Assembly (NCBI GenBank): GCA_022826345.1
Contig: JAJDVB010000128.1
Span: 1-64,000 of the forward strand
Reading direction: 5' to 3'
Origin: Alphaproteobacteria bacterium
GTDB taxonomy: Bacteria; Pseudomonadota; Alphaproteobacteria; UBA828
DNA length: 64,000 nt
Made by a program: the position numbers and the translations under genes
In this document: positions 1 through 9,697 of the stretch, piece after piece
Position numbering within the stretch: the stretch's first letter is position 1
Layout of the letters: every line of letters begins with the position of its first letter
The notes under the pieces: model-generated
Told to the model about the DNA's origin: nothing
Databases searched by the model: none
Seen by the model: the letters and a program-made list of their open reading frames with translations, nothing else

Positions 1-33
1 GTTCGATCTCTTGCAGATGTCCGGGCGGATGCC

Positions 34-1707
34 CTAGTTGGTGAGCTTCAGCGGCTCGCGGTCGGCCTCGTTCGCCGCCAGATAGGCAAAGGCCAGAATG
101 GGACCCAGGGTAGCGCCGCCGGCCCAGTAGGCGCGGGCCGAGGCCGAGGCGACGCAGTTGCCGACGCCGTAAAGCCCCGTGATCGGCGTGTCCGTGTCGT
201 CGAGGATATTGCCGGTGGGCGTGGCCTTGGGCCCGCCCTTGGTGTCGAGGGTTCCGCCGGAAAGCAGCGCCGCGTAGTAGGGCCCCTCGGCGCCGATCGG
301 GTACATGGTGGCGTTGGGCGCGGACGGCTCCTCCGCCACCGGCCCGTTGAAGAGCTGCTCCACCTGGCGCTCGCCGCGATGGAAGTCGAGATCCTTGCCG
401 CTCTCGGCAAAGCCGTTGAAGCGCTCGATCGCCGTTGCCAGGTTGGCCTCGAAGTCCGACGAGAGCCGGACCCCGCCGGTCTCGGCCTCGTAGCGCGCGA
501 GCCGCTCGTCGATGGCCTTGGTCAGCGCGCCCAGGGTCTCGCCCTTGATGACGTGGGCGTCGTCCACACCGGGCGGCACGATGAAGCGGCCGTATTCGTC
601 GCTCGCACAGTGATCCTGGCTGCGCTGGTCCCATATCGCGATCAGCACCAGATTGGGATACTCGCCTGCCGTCGGGTCCCACTCGTAGAACTTTTGGGCC
701 ATCTCGTTGTAGGCGAGCTTCTCGTTGGCGACGCGGTGCCCGTGCTTGCTCACGTAGATCATCGAATCGCCCGAAGGCGAGAAGGTGCCGATCAACGTGG
801 GGTCGCCGGCAATCGCCTTCTCCAGCACGACCGGGCACATCCAGGCGTAGTTCATGTTCCGGAGCTGCGCGCCGAGCTGGCCCGCGATGGAGATGAAATC
901 GCCCTCGTTGGTCTTGGCGGCGCAGCCGCCGTAGATCGGCACGTTCAGGAAGTTCTTGCGGATCTCGACATTGTGGGTGAAGCCGCCGGTACAGAACACC
1001 ACAGCCTTGCGGGCGTGGAAGCGGCGCGCCGTGCCGTTGCCGGCGCTGGCCTCGACGCCCACGACATCGCCCGCGAGGTTGCGGATGACGCGCTGCACCC
1101 GATGCCCGGTGCGGATATCGACGCCGGCTTCGTCGGCCGCACGCGACATGGATTCCACAGCACGCAGGCCGCCGTCCGACATCGTGTCCCTGGCGTCCAC
1201 CGGGACCAGGACGCGGCCCGTGGGCGCCTTGTCCTCGGGCAGCTCGGCCCAGTAGTCCGGCACGAAGTCGCAATGGCGATAGTCGAGCGCGCCTTTCTCC
1301 TTCAAGAGCTCGGTCGCGGTCGAGGCATTGTCGTAGATCGCCTCGAACATTGCGTACTCCCACGCGGGCATGCCGAGGTGGGGGTCCGCAGGGTCGTAGC
1401 ACTCGGGCCGCGAGAGGCGTGCCATGTAGCGCAGGCAGTCCTCGCGCGGGTCCTCCATGCCCTTGTCCCGCATCACTTGGTTGTTGGGCACCCAGTACCA
1501 GAAGGCGGCCTTGCGCGTCGTGCCGCCGACCTCCGGCGCCTTCTCCAGGATCAGCACGCTGTTGCCGAGCCAGCGCGAGAAGAGCGCTGTCGCCAGGCCG
1601 CCCGCGCCTGCGCCGACGCAGACGATGTCGAAGGCGCCGTCGTAGGGGCCGCGCGCGGCGGCGGGGCGGGCTGATTCGCGTTGCGGGATCGGCGAAAGCT
1701 CTGTCAT
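34..1707 (-). CDS. FAD-dependent oxidoreductase, ketosteroid-dehydrogenase/fumarate-reductase type
   Basis: A flavoprotein of the FAD_binding_2 class (relatives: 3-ketosteroid delta-1-dehydrogenase, fumarate reductase flavoprotein). The dinucleotide fold is near the N terminus (GAGAGGLA followed by an LEKAPEVGGTT stretch). The C-terminal FAD-contact region has GTLDTKGGPKATPTG and GLYGVGNCVAS. The chosen ATG at 1707 lies 5 bases past the stop of the ABC fusion gene (1712). A start at 1755 would add 16 residues inside that gene and is less likely. As the last gene of a four-gene minus-strand run after an ABC importer, it probably oxidises or reduces the imported compound (inference). The substrate is unknown. 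There is no signal peptide, so it should be cytoplasmic. Confidence 0.85.
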   Translation of the reverse strand: MTELSPIPQRESARPAAARGPYDGAFDIVCVGAGAGGLATALFSRWLGNSVLILEKAPEVGGTTRKAAFWYWVPNNQVMRDKGMEDPREDCLRYMARLSRPECYDPADPHLGMPAWEYAMFEAIYDNASTATELLKEKGALDYRHCDFVPDYWAELPEDKAPTGRVLVPVDARDTMSDGGLRAVESMSRAADEAGVDIRTGHRVQRVIRNLAGDVVGVEASAGNGTARRFHARKAVVFCTGGFTHNVEIRKNFLNVPIYGGCAAKTNEGDFISIAGQLGAQLRNMNYAWMCPVVLEKAIAGDPTLIGTFSPSGDSMIYVSKHGHRVANEKLAYNEMAQKFYEWDPTAGEYPNLVLIAIWDQRSQDHCASDEYGRFIVPPGVDDAHVIKGETLGALTKAIDERLARYEAETGGVRLSSDFEANLATAIERFNGFAESGKDLDFHRGERQVEQLFNGPVAEEPSAPNATMYPIGAEGPYYAALLSGGTLDTKGGPKATPTGNILDDTDTPITGLYGVGNCVASASARAYWAGGATLGPILAFAYLAANEADREPLKLTN

Positions 1708-1711
1708 GACC

Positions 1712-4285
1712 TCATACCCGTTGTGTTGGGATGGAGCGGCGGCTGGCGAGGACACGCAGGAGGTGACCCACGCGGCCGGTCGGCAGACGTCCGGAATAGA
1801 GAAGGACGGCCAGCAGAGTCAATGCGCCGCTGACGATGACGCCGAGCGCGGTGTTGACCGCGAGGAACGGCATAATGTTGACGATCAGCGTGAAGAAGAT
1901 CGCGCCCAGCAGCGCGCCCGAGAAGGACCCGCGCCCGCCGGAGAGCGCTGCACCGCCCAGCACCGCAGCGGCGATGCTGGTGAGCGTGTAGGTCGCGCCC
2001 ACCGTCGGGTGGCCGACGCCCACTTCCGTACTGAGAAAGAGCCCGGCTAGCGCCGCAATTCCGCCGGATATTACGTAGGCGCGGAAGTGCACGAAGCCGG
2101 TCCTGATGCCGTTGCGTCGCGCCGCCTCCTCGTGGAAACCCACGGCCCTGAGCCTGAGCCCGCTCTTGGTGCGGTAGAGCCAGAGATCGCCGAGCACGGC
2201 GAGCGCGACAAGCCCGAGGAAGGAAACCGGCAGAAAGTCGATACGGGTGCGCAGCGCCGACATGAAGTCTGGCTCCACCAGACCGGTCGGCACCGGTCTG
2301 AAATGCAGCGCCACGCCCTGCAGCACGCTCAGCATGGCGATGGTGGTAATCACCGGGTTAATGTGGAGCCGTCGCACCATCGTGCCGTTGATGACCCCGA
2401 CCGCGAGACCGGCGGCCAGGCAGGCGAGCGTGCCGCCGAACAGTACGGGAATGTCCACCCCCATGCCGATCAGGAATGAGGCGGCGACGACGGTCATGCT
2501 CATCAGCGAGCCGACAGACATATCGAAGCCGCCGACCAGCAGCACGTTCAACTGGGCCATCGCCACCAGGGCGAGCGGCGCGGTCGCCAACAGCAGGTGC
2601 CGCCCGTTGAGCGGCGAGAGGAAGGCATCGGACTGGCTGGAGGCATAGGCACCGACCAGGACGATCAGCAGCAGGAGAAAGCCGAGCGGCGTCCACCATT
2701 GATCGCGGGCGAGCGCTAGGCGCCCGACATCCCTTGCAAGACCGAATCCCGTGGGCGTAGCAGACGCGGTTGGCGCAGCCACCTCGGCTTCGCTAGTGCG
2801 CGCCACTCGCGATGTCAGGAACGACGAGACGATATTCTCCTCGCTCACCTCATCGCCCACCAGCTCCTTGATGAGGCGCCCGCGCGAGAACACCAGCACC
2901 CGGTCGCAAAGGCCGGCGAGTTCCAGCGCATCCGACGACTTAATGACGAAGGTGGTGCCGCTGTCGGCCTTGGCTCTCACCGCCTGATAAATGTCGAAAC
3001 GCGCGGCAGCGTCCACGCCCTGGGTCGGCTCGTCGATCAGCACCACCTTGGCGCCGTGCAGGAAGCTCCGCGCCAGCATGCTCTTCTGCTGATTGCCGCC
3101 GGAGAGCGAGACGATGGACTGATTGAGGCTCGCGGTGACGATGTCGAGCTCCTCGATCATCCCGCGCGTGCGCGCGCGCTCCTTGCGGCCCGAGATCACG
3201 CTCGCGGTCGCGAAGTCCTTGAGGACCTGGATCGTGATGTTCTCGCGCACGCTCAAGGCCGGATAGATGGATTCGACGGCCCGGTCTCCGCTCAGCATCA
3301 TCACGCCCGCGCCGAGCGCGCGCTGCGGTGCTGCAAGCGGAATGCGTCGGCCCTCGCAAGAGAGGGCGCCGGATCCGTCCTCGAAGCCGCCGATGGCACG
3401 GAGCACCTCGCGCTGGCCGTTGCCCTCGGCACCGGCAAGGCCGAGGATCTCGCCCCGGTGCACCTCGAAGGCGACGTCGCTGAACGCGTCGCCGTAGAGC
3501 GCCTGCACCGAAAGGCAGACGTCGCTCGATAGAACCTCGGCGCCTCGCTTGGGCGGGAACTCCGCCTCGATCGGCCGGCCCACCATAAGCGCGATGAGGT
3601 CGTCCTCGGAGAGCGCGTGCGTCTCGAAGGTTCCCTGGCCCTCTCCGTCGCGCAGCACGGTCACGCGCTGGGCAAGGTCGAGGATCTCGGGCAAACGGTG
3701 GCTGACGTAGACGACCGTCGTGCCATCAGCGACGATACGGCGGACGATGCGATGCAGGGTTTCCACGTCGTTGACGTCGAGCGACGCGGTCGGCTCGTCG
3801 AGCAGAAGCACCTTCGGCTTCGAGACCAGCGCCTTCACCACCTCCAAGAACTGTCGCTGGGCTGGCGAGAGATCGGCGACGCGCGCGGCGCTGTCGATTG
3901 CGAGATCATAGGGCGCAAGCTGCTCCTCGGCCCAAGCCTCCAGCCTGCGATAGGCCAGCGCTTCGCCCATAGTGCCGAGATAGAGGTTCTGGGCGACGGT
4001 GAGCTCCAGCACGAGCGAGTTGTCCTGATAAACGGTGGCGATCCCGTAGTGATGGGCCTGCGACGTGTCGGCCGAGGTCAGCCGATTGCCCAGGATTTCG
4101 ACCGTGCCGTCGTCCGTCGTCAGCGCGCCGCTCGCGATCTTGAGCAGCGTGCTCTTTCCCGAGCCGTTCTCGCCGAGCACCGCGTGCACCTCGCCGGCCA
4201 CGCATTCCAGGCTCACGTCGCGGAGCGCCTGAACACCGGGGAAGCGTTTGGAGATCCCTGTGAGGCGGAGCGAGGGTTCAGACAT
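1712..4285 (-). CDS. CUT2-type ABC importer: fused double ATPase and permease
   Basis: An 857-residue fusion. Residues 1 to about 500 are an RbsA-type tandem ATPase: Walker A GENGSGKST near residue 38, Walker B VLLLDEPTA, and a second half with the degenerate P-loop (GAEGNGQRE) and the LSGGNQQK signature typical of RbsA/MglA. After a linker of about 25 residues, residues about 525-857 form an RbsC/MglC-type inner-membrane permease with many hydrophobic segments. These two parts are normally separate polypeptides. A separate permease gene lies upstream (5692-6714), so the complex may pair two different permeases. The binding protein at 4382-5569 precedes it with a hairpin between them. The family imports sugars, nucleosides, autoinducer-2 and similar solutes; the substrate here is not evident. 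Confidence 0.9.
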   Translation of the reverse strand: MSEPSLRLTGISKRFPGVQALRDVSLECVAGEVHAVLGENGSGKSTLLKIASGALTTDDGTVEILGNRLTSADTSQAHHYGIATVYQDNSLVLELTVAQNLYLGTMGEALAYRRLEAWAEEQLAPYDLAIDSAARVADLSPAQRQFLEVVKALVSKPKVLLLDEPTASLDVNDVETLHRIVRRIVADGTTVVYVSHRLPEILDLAQRVTVLRDGEGQGTFETHALSEDDLIALMVGRPIEAEFPPKRGAEVLSSDVCLSVQALYGDAFSDVAFEVHRGEILGLAGAEGNGQREVLRAIGGFEDGSGALSCEGRRIPLAAPQRALGAGVMMLSGDRAVESIYPALSVRENITIQVLKDFATASVISGRKERARTRGMIEELDIVTASLNQSIVSLSGGNQQKSMLARSFLHGAKVVLIDEPTQGVDAAARFDIYQAVRAKADSGTTFVIKSSDALELAGLCDRVLVFSRGRLIKELVGDEVSEENIVSSFLTSRVARTSEAEVAAPTASATPTGFGLARDVGRLALARDQWWTPLGFLLLLIVLVGAYASSQSDAFLSPLNGRHLLLATAPLALVAMAQLNVLLVGGFDMSVGSLMSMTVVAASFLIGMGVDIPVLFGGTLACLAAGLAVGVINGTMVRRLHINPVITTIAMLSVLQGVALHFRPVPTGLVEPDFMSALRTRIDFLPVSFLGLVALAVLGDLWLYRTKSGLRLRAVGFHEEAARRNGIRTGFVHFRAYVISGGIAALAGLFLSTEVGVGHPTVGATYTLTSIAAAVLGGAALSGGRGSFSGALLGAIFFTLIVNIMPFLAVNTALGVIVSGALTLLAVLLYSGRLPTGRVGHLLRVLASRRSIPTQRV

Positions 4286-4319
4286 TCTCTCGGCGGCGAT
4301 CTTCAGGCCTTCAAACGAA

Positions 4320-4361
4320 ACCGCCGGGCGGGGTGCGGCGACTTCCGCTCCGCCCGGCGGT
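4320..4361 (-). terminator. Intercistronic hairpin downstream of the binding-protein gene
   Basis: A perfect 12-bp stem (4320-4331 pairs with 4350-4361) with an 18-nt loop lies between the binding-protein stop and the ATPase-permease start. It lacks a T-run. It is more likely a partial terminator or mRNA-protecting structure that sets a high binding-protein to membrane-component ratio, as is common in ABC operons (inference). Confidence 0.5.
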
Positions 4362-4381
4362 CAAGCCGTTCGCTTCGGCTA

Positions 4382-5569
4382 TTACTCCTTGAACATCGCG
4401 TTCAGCATATCGGTGTCCACCAGCGTGGAGACCGGCATCTGGTCCGGCAACGCCTTGTCGCACATGCCCTGCTGCACTTCCTTCATCTTGAAGGGCACGT
4501 CGACATGGGCGCCGATCTCGGCACCGCCTCTTGCTTCCATGGCGGCGGTCAGCGCGATGCGCACCTGGAAGGTGCCGCCCGAGGAGAAGAAGATGCGGAA
4601 GTTCGGGTTACCCACTTCTTCCCAATCGCAGAACAAGCCCTGCTCGTCGGTGCGCAGCGTGACGATCACGTCCATGGCGCGATCGGCCGCGGCATAGGCG
4701 CGCACGCCCCCGCGGAAGCCGTCGGCATACTCATAGAGCACCGCGTCGATATCGGGGTTCTGCGAAAGGAAGCCCGACATCGCCTCGAAGGTTCCCTGCT
4801 GGGTCCAGTTGGTGTCCGCCTTGCCGAGCAGCGTCATGGCCGCGTTGTTCTCCATCTCGGCCTCTGAGCACGCCTGCCAGGCGGCGCTCAGCTGGTTGCC
4901 GGGCGTGCCGCCCAGCTCGACGATCTCGATGCTTTCCTCGCTGTTGGCGCCGGCCACGAACTGGACGAACTGGCGGCCAAGCTCGCACAGGTCTTCGGCA
5001 ACGAAGGTGAGATAGTCCTCACCGGCGGTGCCGCCGAGACCGGCGATGTAGGGGACCACGGTGATGCCGGACTCGGTCGCTTCCTGGGCGGTCGGCAGCA
5101 GCGCCGGACCCGCGTCGGGGAAGGTCACGATGATGTCGACGCCCTGCGCGATCAGGCTCCGCATGTCGGAGATCGCCTTGCTGGCGTCGCCCCGAGCCGA
5201 GGTGTAGATGATCTTGCTGACCTCGGGGTAGCTCAGCGCCTGCATGACGAACTCCATGTGCGTCACGCGACGCCAGACGTTCTCGCCGAAGCCGTCGGCG
5301 AGCGCGACGGTGAGATCGCCGCGGCCGGTCTCGCACACCTGCTCGCTCCAGCACTTCAGCGCCAGCGCGCGATCTTCCTCGCTGAGCGCCGCGCTCGCGC
5401 GCTCGAAGGTCGTCGTGACGATCGGGCCGATCCCTTCGGTAGTGCCGAGTGCCTTCAGCATCAGTTCGGGGTTGGCCTCGGCGCGCGCGCCGCTGTGGGC
5501 GCCCAGCGCCACCGCGCCGGCAACCAGCGCCGAAACGGCCGTGTTCCTCATCCAGTGCAAACCACTCAT
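4382..5569 (-). CDS. Periplasmic sugar-type solute-binding protein of the CUT2 importer
   Basis: A 395-residue exported binding protein. The N terminus (MSGLHWMRN then a hydrophobic AVSALVAGAVALGA run and ARAEA) is a typical Sec signal peptide with cleavage near residue 30. The body has the type 1 periplasmic-binding layout: alternating hydrophobic strands, a DIIVTFPDAG segment, and a FDxxxLY-like NPDIDAVLYEYADG region. Several cysteines (KCWSEQVCE, EDLCELG, FCDWEE, GMCDKA) may form disulfides. The ATG at 5569 is chosen because it is preceded by an AAGGGAGAA ribosome-binding site; the longer open frame to 6760 is antisense and out-of-frame noise. It delivers substrate to the permeases of the neighbouring genes. 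The substrate cannot be read from the sequence. Confidence 0.85.
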   Translation of the reverse strand: MSGLHWMRNTAVSALVAGAVALGAHSGARAEANPELMLKALGTTEGIGPIVTTTFERASAALSEEDRALALKCWSEQVCETGRGDLTVALADGFGENVWRRVTHMEFVMQALSYPEVSKIIYTSARGDASKAISDMRSLIAQGVDIIVTFPDAGPALLPTAQEATESGITVVPYIAGLGGTAGEDYLTFVAEDLCELGRQFVQFVAGANSEESIEIVELGGTPGNQLSAAWQACSEAEMENNAAMTLLGKADTNWTQQGTFEAMSGFLSQNPDIDAVLYEYADGFRGGVRAYAAADRAMDVIVTLRTDEQGLFCDWEEVGNPNFRIFFSSGGTFQVRIALTAAMEARGGAEIGAHVDVPFKMKEVQQGMCDKALPDQMPVSTLVDTDMLNAMFKE

Positions 5570-5691
5570 GTTCACGTTCTCCCTTGCCTGTGTGTCGGTG
5601 AGCAGTGTGTGAACCGATCGTTTCCGCGAACGGGATGCTCGCGGGATGCATCCCATAGATAGCAGACCCTCCGTCTTGGCATAAGAGCGCC

Positions 5692-6714
5692 CTATGGCGC
5701 CTCGGCGCCGGGCGCCGCCGGGCGGCCAAGCCGCCGCGCCCACGTGTCGCGCAGGTCGGAGAAGCGGACGCCGGCAAGCGCCATGCCGACGGCGATGGCG
5801 CCGCCGTAAACCATGAACTGGATTGCCGTGGTCAACCCCATCATTTTCAGAATCTGCCCAAGATGGGTCAGGAAGAGCGCCGCTCCGGCGACGGCGATCA
5901 TGCTGCCGACCCCGCCGCCGATCGCGGTGCCGCCGAGCACGGCGGCGGCGATGGGCGCGAGCAGATAGGCTGCGCCGACATCGAGGGTCGGGTTGCGGAT
6001 GAAGGCCGCGAGCAGGATGCCCGCGATGCCGTAGAGCAACCCGGCGGCGGCGTAGGCCGCGACCCTGTAGCGGTTGACGCCGATGCCGCTGATCCAGGCG
6101 GCGATAGGGTTGGCGCCGACGGCGACGAAGCGCCGCCCGTAAAGGGTGAGGCGCAGCAGGAAGGTGGAGGCGAGCACGAGGGCCATTGCCACCCACACCG
6201 AGAAATTGATCGAGAGGAAGCGGGTTTCGCCCCAGTCCGCGAGGATCGGCGGCACCCGCGCCTCCTGGGCGATGCCTTCCCGGTACCAGATTGCTGCGCC
6301 CATCATGATGGTGCCGACGGCGAGCGTGACGACCAGAGGATTCAGCCGGAAGTTGGAGACCAGGACGCCGTTGATCAGACCGACGCCGGCCGAGACCGCG
6401 AGCGCCACGACGACCGCTTGACCGAGCGCGGCGTCCTGGCCGCCCGAGATGCCGAGAATCAAGCTGCTGGAGAGCGTGATGACGGCGGGGATCGAGAGGT
6501 CGATGCCGCGCGCCATGAGCACCAGGGCTTCCCCCATCGACGCGATGCAGAGGAACGCCGCGAAGGGAATGATCGCGAGGATCGAGGTGGCCATCAGACT
6601 GCGCGGCACGAAGATCGCGCTGATGACGATGAGCACAGCCAGCGCAATCCAGATTGCGAGGAAGCGCGGCTGCGGCTGCAACCCCTCGAGGATGCCGGGC
6701 GCCGAAATCTTCAT
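5692..6714 (-). CDS. CUT2-type ABC transporter permease (RbsC-like)
   Basis: A 340-residue inner-membrane protein of the ribose/galactose-type permease family, first gene of the importer operon. It has eight to ten hydrophobic segments, including AIWIALAVLIVISAIFV near the start. The family-typical tail is GAAYLLAPIAAAVLGGT and a GGVGS motif near residue 270. The ATG at 6714 starts directly before the first amphipathic segment; the frame continues upstream to 7167 but that part has no membrane-protein character. It is followed after 122 bp by the binding protein. With the permease half of the fused ATPase protein it would form a heterodimeric channel (inference). Confidence 0.88.
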   Translation of the reverse strand: MKISAPGILEGLQPQPRFLAIWIALAVLIVISAIFVPRSLMATSILAIIPFAAFLCIASMGEALVLMARGIDLSIPAVITLSSSLILGISGGQDAALGQAVVVALAVSAGVGLINGVLVSNFRLNPLVVTLAVGTIMMGAAIWYREGIAQEARVPPILADWGETRFLSINFSVWVAMALVLASTFLLRLTLYGRRFVAVGANPIAAWISGIGVNRYRVAAYAAAGLLYGIAGILLAAFIRNPTLDVGAAYLLAPIAAAVLGGTAIGGGVGSMIAVAGAALFLTHLGQILKMMGLTTAIQFMVYGGAIAVGMALAGVRFSDLRDTWARRLGRPAAPGAEAP

Positions 6715-6845
6715 TGCTCGTGCCGAGCTCTTCTGCGTCAAAAGGCGGGAAGGGCCGCATTCGACAGCGCGCCCCAGACCGTCGTTGGACAGAATACCTG
6801 AAACGCGAAAGCCGTCATCGTGGCAAACGTCCAATTCGTACTCGG

Positions 6846-7185
6846 TTCGCGGTCGACAACTTTCTTGAGTGCTATCACTGCCGGAACGCGCATCCGACGT
6901 TCTCGCAGACCCTCGACCTATCGCGCACCGACATCGCGGTGGAAGGGCGAGGTGCGAACCTGGGTGGTCGAGGTGATGGGCTTCGATCGACCCTACTATC
7001 TCGCCGGCGAGGAGGTCACGCACGAACGGATGAAGGAGTTGGAATCGGTTCTGCTCATGGACCGGAAGCGGTTCGAGGCCGGGTTGACCGACGAGGGCCG
7101 GAAGGTGACAGAACGGATCCGGGCCGACATGGGACGGGGTAATGGTGAAAGCCGATTGGCGCCGCATGCGTTACATTTGAGGTGA
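6846..7185 (+). pseudogene. Decayed Rieske-type oxygenase remnant
   Basis: In the 497-bp gap between the ABC operon and katG, one forward frame (6852-6923) reads VDNFLECYHCRNAHPTFSQ. This matches the N-x-x-E-x-Y-H-x-x-x-x-H mononuclear-iron site of aromatic-ring-hydroxylating oxygenase alpha subunits. The frame cannot be followed as a gene on either side. A second forward frame (about 6930-7185) carries protein-like sequence (WVVEVMGFDRPYYLAGEEV and ELESVLLMDRKRFEAG) that I do not recognise; it may be the frameshifted continuation or a different fossil. No start or ribosome-binding site is present. The rest of the gap shows nothing else. Confidence 0.6.
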
Positions 7186-7211
7186 GTTCCAGGCCGAAGG
7201 AGGCAACCGCC

Positions 7212-9437
7212 GTGCTGAAGCGAAAGATGCCTGTCATCGCCTTGCTGACGATCGGAATTCTGCTGGTCCTGCCGGCCGATCTCGCGGTTGCGCGGAGCAG
7301 CGCACCGGACAACGAATACTGGTGGCCAAACCGGTTGAACCTCGATCCGCTGCGCCAAAACTCTGGAGCATCGAGTCCGCTTGGGGAGGACTTCGATTAC
7401 GCCGAGGCGTTCGAAAGCCTCGACCTGGATGCGGTGAAGGCCGATCTCGCGGCGCTGATGACGACGTCCCAGGACTGGTGGCCGGCGGACTTCGGTCACT
7501 ACGGGCCGTTCTTCATTCGAATGGCCTGGCACAGCGCGGGCACCTACCGGACCATCGACGGCCGGGGCGGGGCCGATGGCGGACTGCAGCGCTTTGCGCC
7601 GCTCAACAGTTGGCCGGACAACGCAAACCTGGACAAGGCGCACCGCCTGCTCTGGCCGATCAAGCAGAAATACGGCCGCAAGATTTCCTGGGCCGACCTG
7701 CTGATCCTCGCCGGCACGGTCGCCATGGACTCGATGGGCTTCGAGACCCTGGGCTTCGCCGGCGGCCGTATCGACGCCTGGCAGCCGGAGGATGTGAACT
7801 GGGGCCCCGAGGGCGAGTGGCTGGCTGCCGATCGCCGCAACGAGGAGGGAGAGCTGGTTCCTCCCTTCGGCGCCACCCAGATGGGCCTCATCTATGTCAA
7901 TCCTCAGGGCCCAGGCGGCAACCCGGATCCGCTGGCGGCCGCCCACGCCATACGCGAGGCGTTCGGCCGCATGGCGATGAACGACGAAGAGACGGCTGCG
8001 CTGATTGCTGGAGGCCACACCTTCGGCAAGGCTCATGGCGCTGCTGATCCGTCCAAGTACGTGGGTGTCGAACCGGAGGCGGACGCCATCGAGGCGCAGG
8101 GGTTCGGCTGGCGGAACAGCTATGGCGACGGCCACGGCGCGGACACCATCACCAGCGGTCTGGAAGGCGCGTGGACGGTCGCCCCTGCGGCCTGGACCCA
8201 TAACTTCCTGGAGAACCTCTACGCCTTCGACTGGGTGCAGACCCGAAGCCCGGCCGGCGCAATCCAGTGGGTTCCCGCAGACGGGGCGGCATCGGACCTG
8301 GTGCCGGATGCGCACGATCCGTCCCTACAGCACGCGCCCATCATGCTCACCACCGACCTTGCCCTGAAGGAGGACCCGGCATATCGCGAAATCACGTCGC
8401 GCTGGCTCGAATATCCGGACGAGTTCGAGGACGCTTTCGCCCGGGCCTGGTTCAAGCTGACCCATCGCGACCTGGGTCCCACCTCTCGCTACCTGGGCGA
8501 TGACGTGCCCGACGAGCAATTCGTCTGGCAGGACCCCATCCCCGACGTGGATCACACCCTGATCGACGCACGAGATGCGGCAGCACTGAAGGCCCGGATT
8601 CTGGATTCGGGTTTGTCCGGCGCCGAGCTGGTCCGGACCGCCTGGGCCTCGGCGTCGACGTTCCGCGGGACCGACATGCGGGGCGGCGCCAACGGGGCCC
8701 GTATTCGTCTCGCGCCCCAGAACGAATGGGCCGCCAACGATCCGGAGGAACTGGCCCGCGTGCTGAAGACCCTCGAGTCTGTCCAGGGTGAATTCAACGC
8801 CGCGCAATCGGGCGACAAGCGAGTCTCTATCGCTGACCTGATTGTCCTGGGCGGGGCCGCCGCCATCGAGCGGGCCGTCGCCGAAGCCGGGTTCGACGTG
8901 GATGTGCCCTTCGTGCCCGGCCGCATGGACGCATCGCCGCAGCAGACCGACGCCGAGTCTTTCGCTTTGCTCGAGCCGAGGGCGGACGGGTTCCGCAACT
9001 ATTTCGCAGACGGCAACCCCCGCTCGCCCGCCGAATTGCTTGTGGAGAAGGCGGCCTTCCTGAACCTGACGATCCCGGAGATGACGGTGCTCTTGGGCGG
9101 CATGCGCGCGATGGACGCCAACGCCGGGGGCTCGCCTCACGGCGTGTTCACGGACCGCCCAGGGACGCTGAGCAACGACTTCTTCATCAACCTTATCGAC
9201 ATGTCCACGCAATGGTCGGAATCGTCCGCGGACGGGGTCTATGAGGGTCGTGACCGCGTGACCGGCACCCTCAGATGGACGGCGACTCCTGTCGATCTGA
9301 TCTTCGGCTCCAACTCCGAGCTTCGTGCGGTCGCGGAGCACTACGCCGCTGACGACGGGCAGGAAGCGTTCCTGGAAGATTTCGTGGACGCCTGGACCAA
9401 GGTGATGACCTTGGACCGCTTCGATCTCGCGCGGTAG
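7212..9437 (+). CDS. katG: Catalase-peroxidase with signal peptide
   Basis: A bifunctional haem catalase-peroxidase of about 741 residues with both N- and C-terminal peroxidase domains. Numbered from the GTG start, the distal Arg103-Trp106-His107 ([11 protein letters not shown]), proximal His269 ([10 protein letters not shown]), and the Trp-Tyr228-Met254 adduct residues ([16 protein letters not shown]) are all present, so it should be active. The GTG at 7212 is preferred over an upstream GTG (7182) because AAGGAGG sits at 7197-7203, 8 bases before it. The first residues ([20 protein letters not shown] ending AVARS) form a signal peptide, so this is a periplasmic enzyme, unlike cytoplasmic housekeeping KatG. 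It is monocistronic and no OxyR site was identified. Confidence 0.95.
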   Translation: MLKRKMPVIALLTIGILLVLPADLAVARSSAPDNEYWWPNRLNLDPLRQNSGASSPLGEDFDYAEAFESLDLDAVKADLAALMTTSQDWWPADFGHYGPFFIRMAWHSAGTYRTIDGRGGADGGLQRFAPLNSWPDNANLDKAHRLLWPIKQKYGRKISWADLLILAGTVAMDSMGFETLGFAGGRIDAWQPEDVNWGPEGEWLAADRRNEEGELVPPFGATQMGLIYVNPQGPGGNPDPLAAAHAIREAFGRMAMNDEETAALIAGGHTFGKAHGAADPSKYVGVEPEADAIEAQGFGWRNSYGDGHGADTITSGLEGAWTVAPAAWTHNFLENLYAFDWVQTRSPAGAIQWVPADGAASDLVPDAHDPSLQHAPIMLTTDLALKEDPAYREITSRWLEYPDEFEDAFARAWFKLTHRDLGPTSRYLGDDVPDEQFVWQDPIPDVDHTLIDARDAAALKARILDSGLSGAELVRTAWASASTFRGTDMRGGANGARIRLAPQNEWAANDPEELARVLKTLESVQGEFNAAQSGDKRVSIADLIVLGGAAAIERAVAEAGFDVDVPFVPGRMDASPQQTDAESFALLEPRADGFRNYFADGNPRSPAELLVEKAAFLNLTIPEMTVLLGGMRAMDANAGGSPHGVFTDRPGTLSNDFFINLIDMSTQWSESSADGVYEGRDRVTGTLRWTATPVDLIFGSNSELRAVAEHYAADDGQEAFLEDFVDAWTKVMTLDRFDLAR

Positions 9438-9697
9438 CGGCAGGGCTCGGTGCCGGCTTCCGTGCTCCGAAGCCTCAGGCAGGTGGCCCATGCCCGACGC
9501 GAGGGAAAACGCTCGAAGGCCGTGCGCCGTTCCGACCGGCGGTGTTTTTCTATGCGTCGACGAGCGACATTGGGACCCCCCACGCGACTTCGTGTAGCGC
9601 CCCCGGCTCACGCGAAACGATTTCGGAAAATGTGAACGCCACAGACAGGCGACTTGGCGGAGGACTGGAGGAGTGGAAGAGCGGCGCCCCGATACGC

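Noticed and set aside
379..1674. A 431-residue plus-strand open frame
   Set aside because: It is a shadow of the FAD-dependent oxidoreductase.
8040..8110. Loss of the KatG adduct methionine
   Set aside because: A Gln at first seemed to replace it, but counting from the Tyr shows that the adduct Met is the one in GRMAMND, which is conserved.
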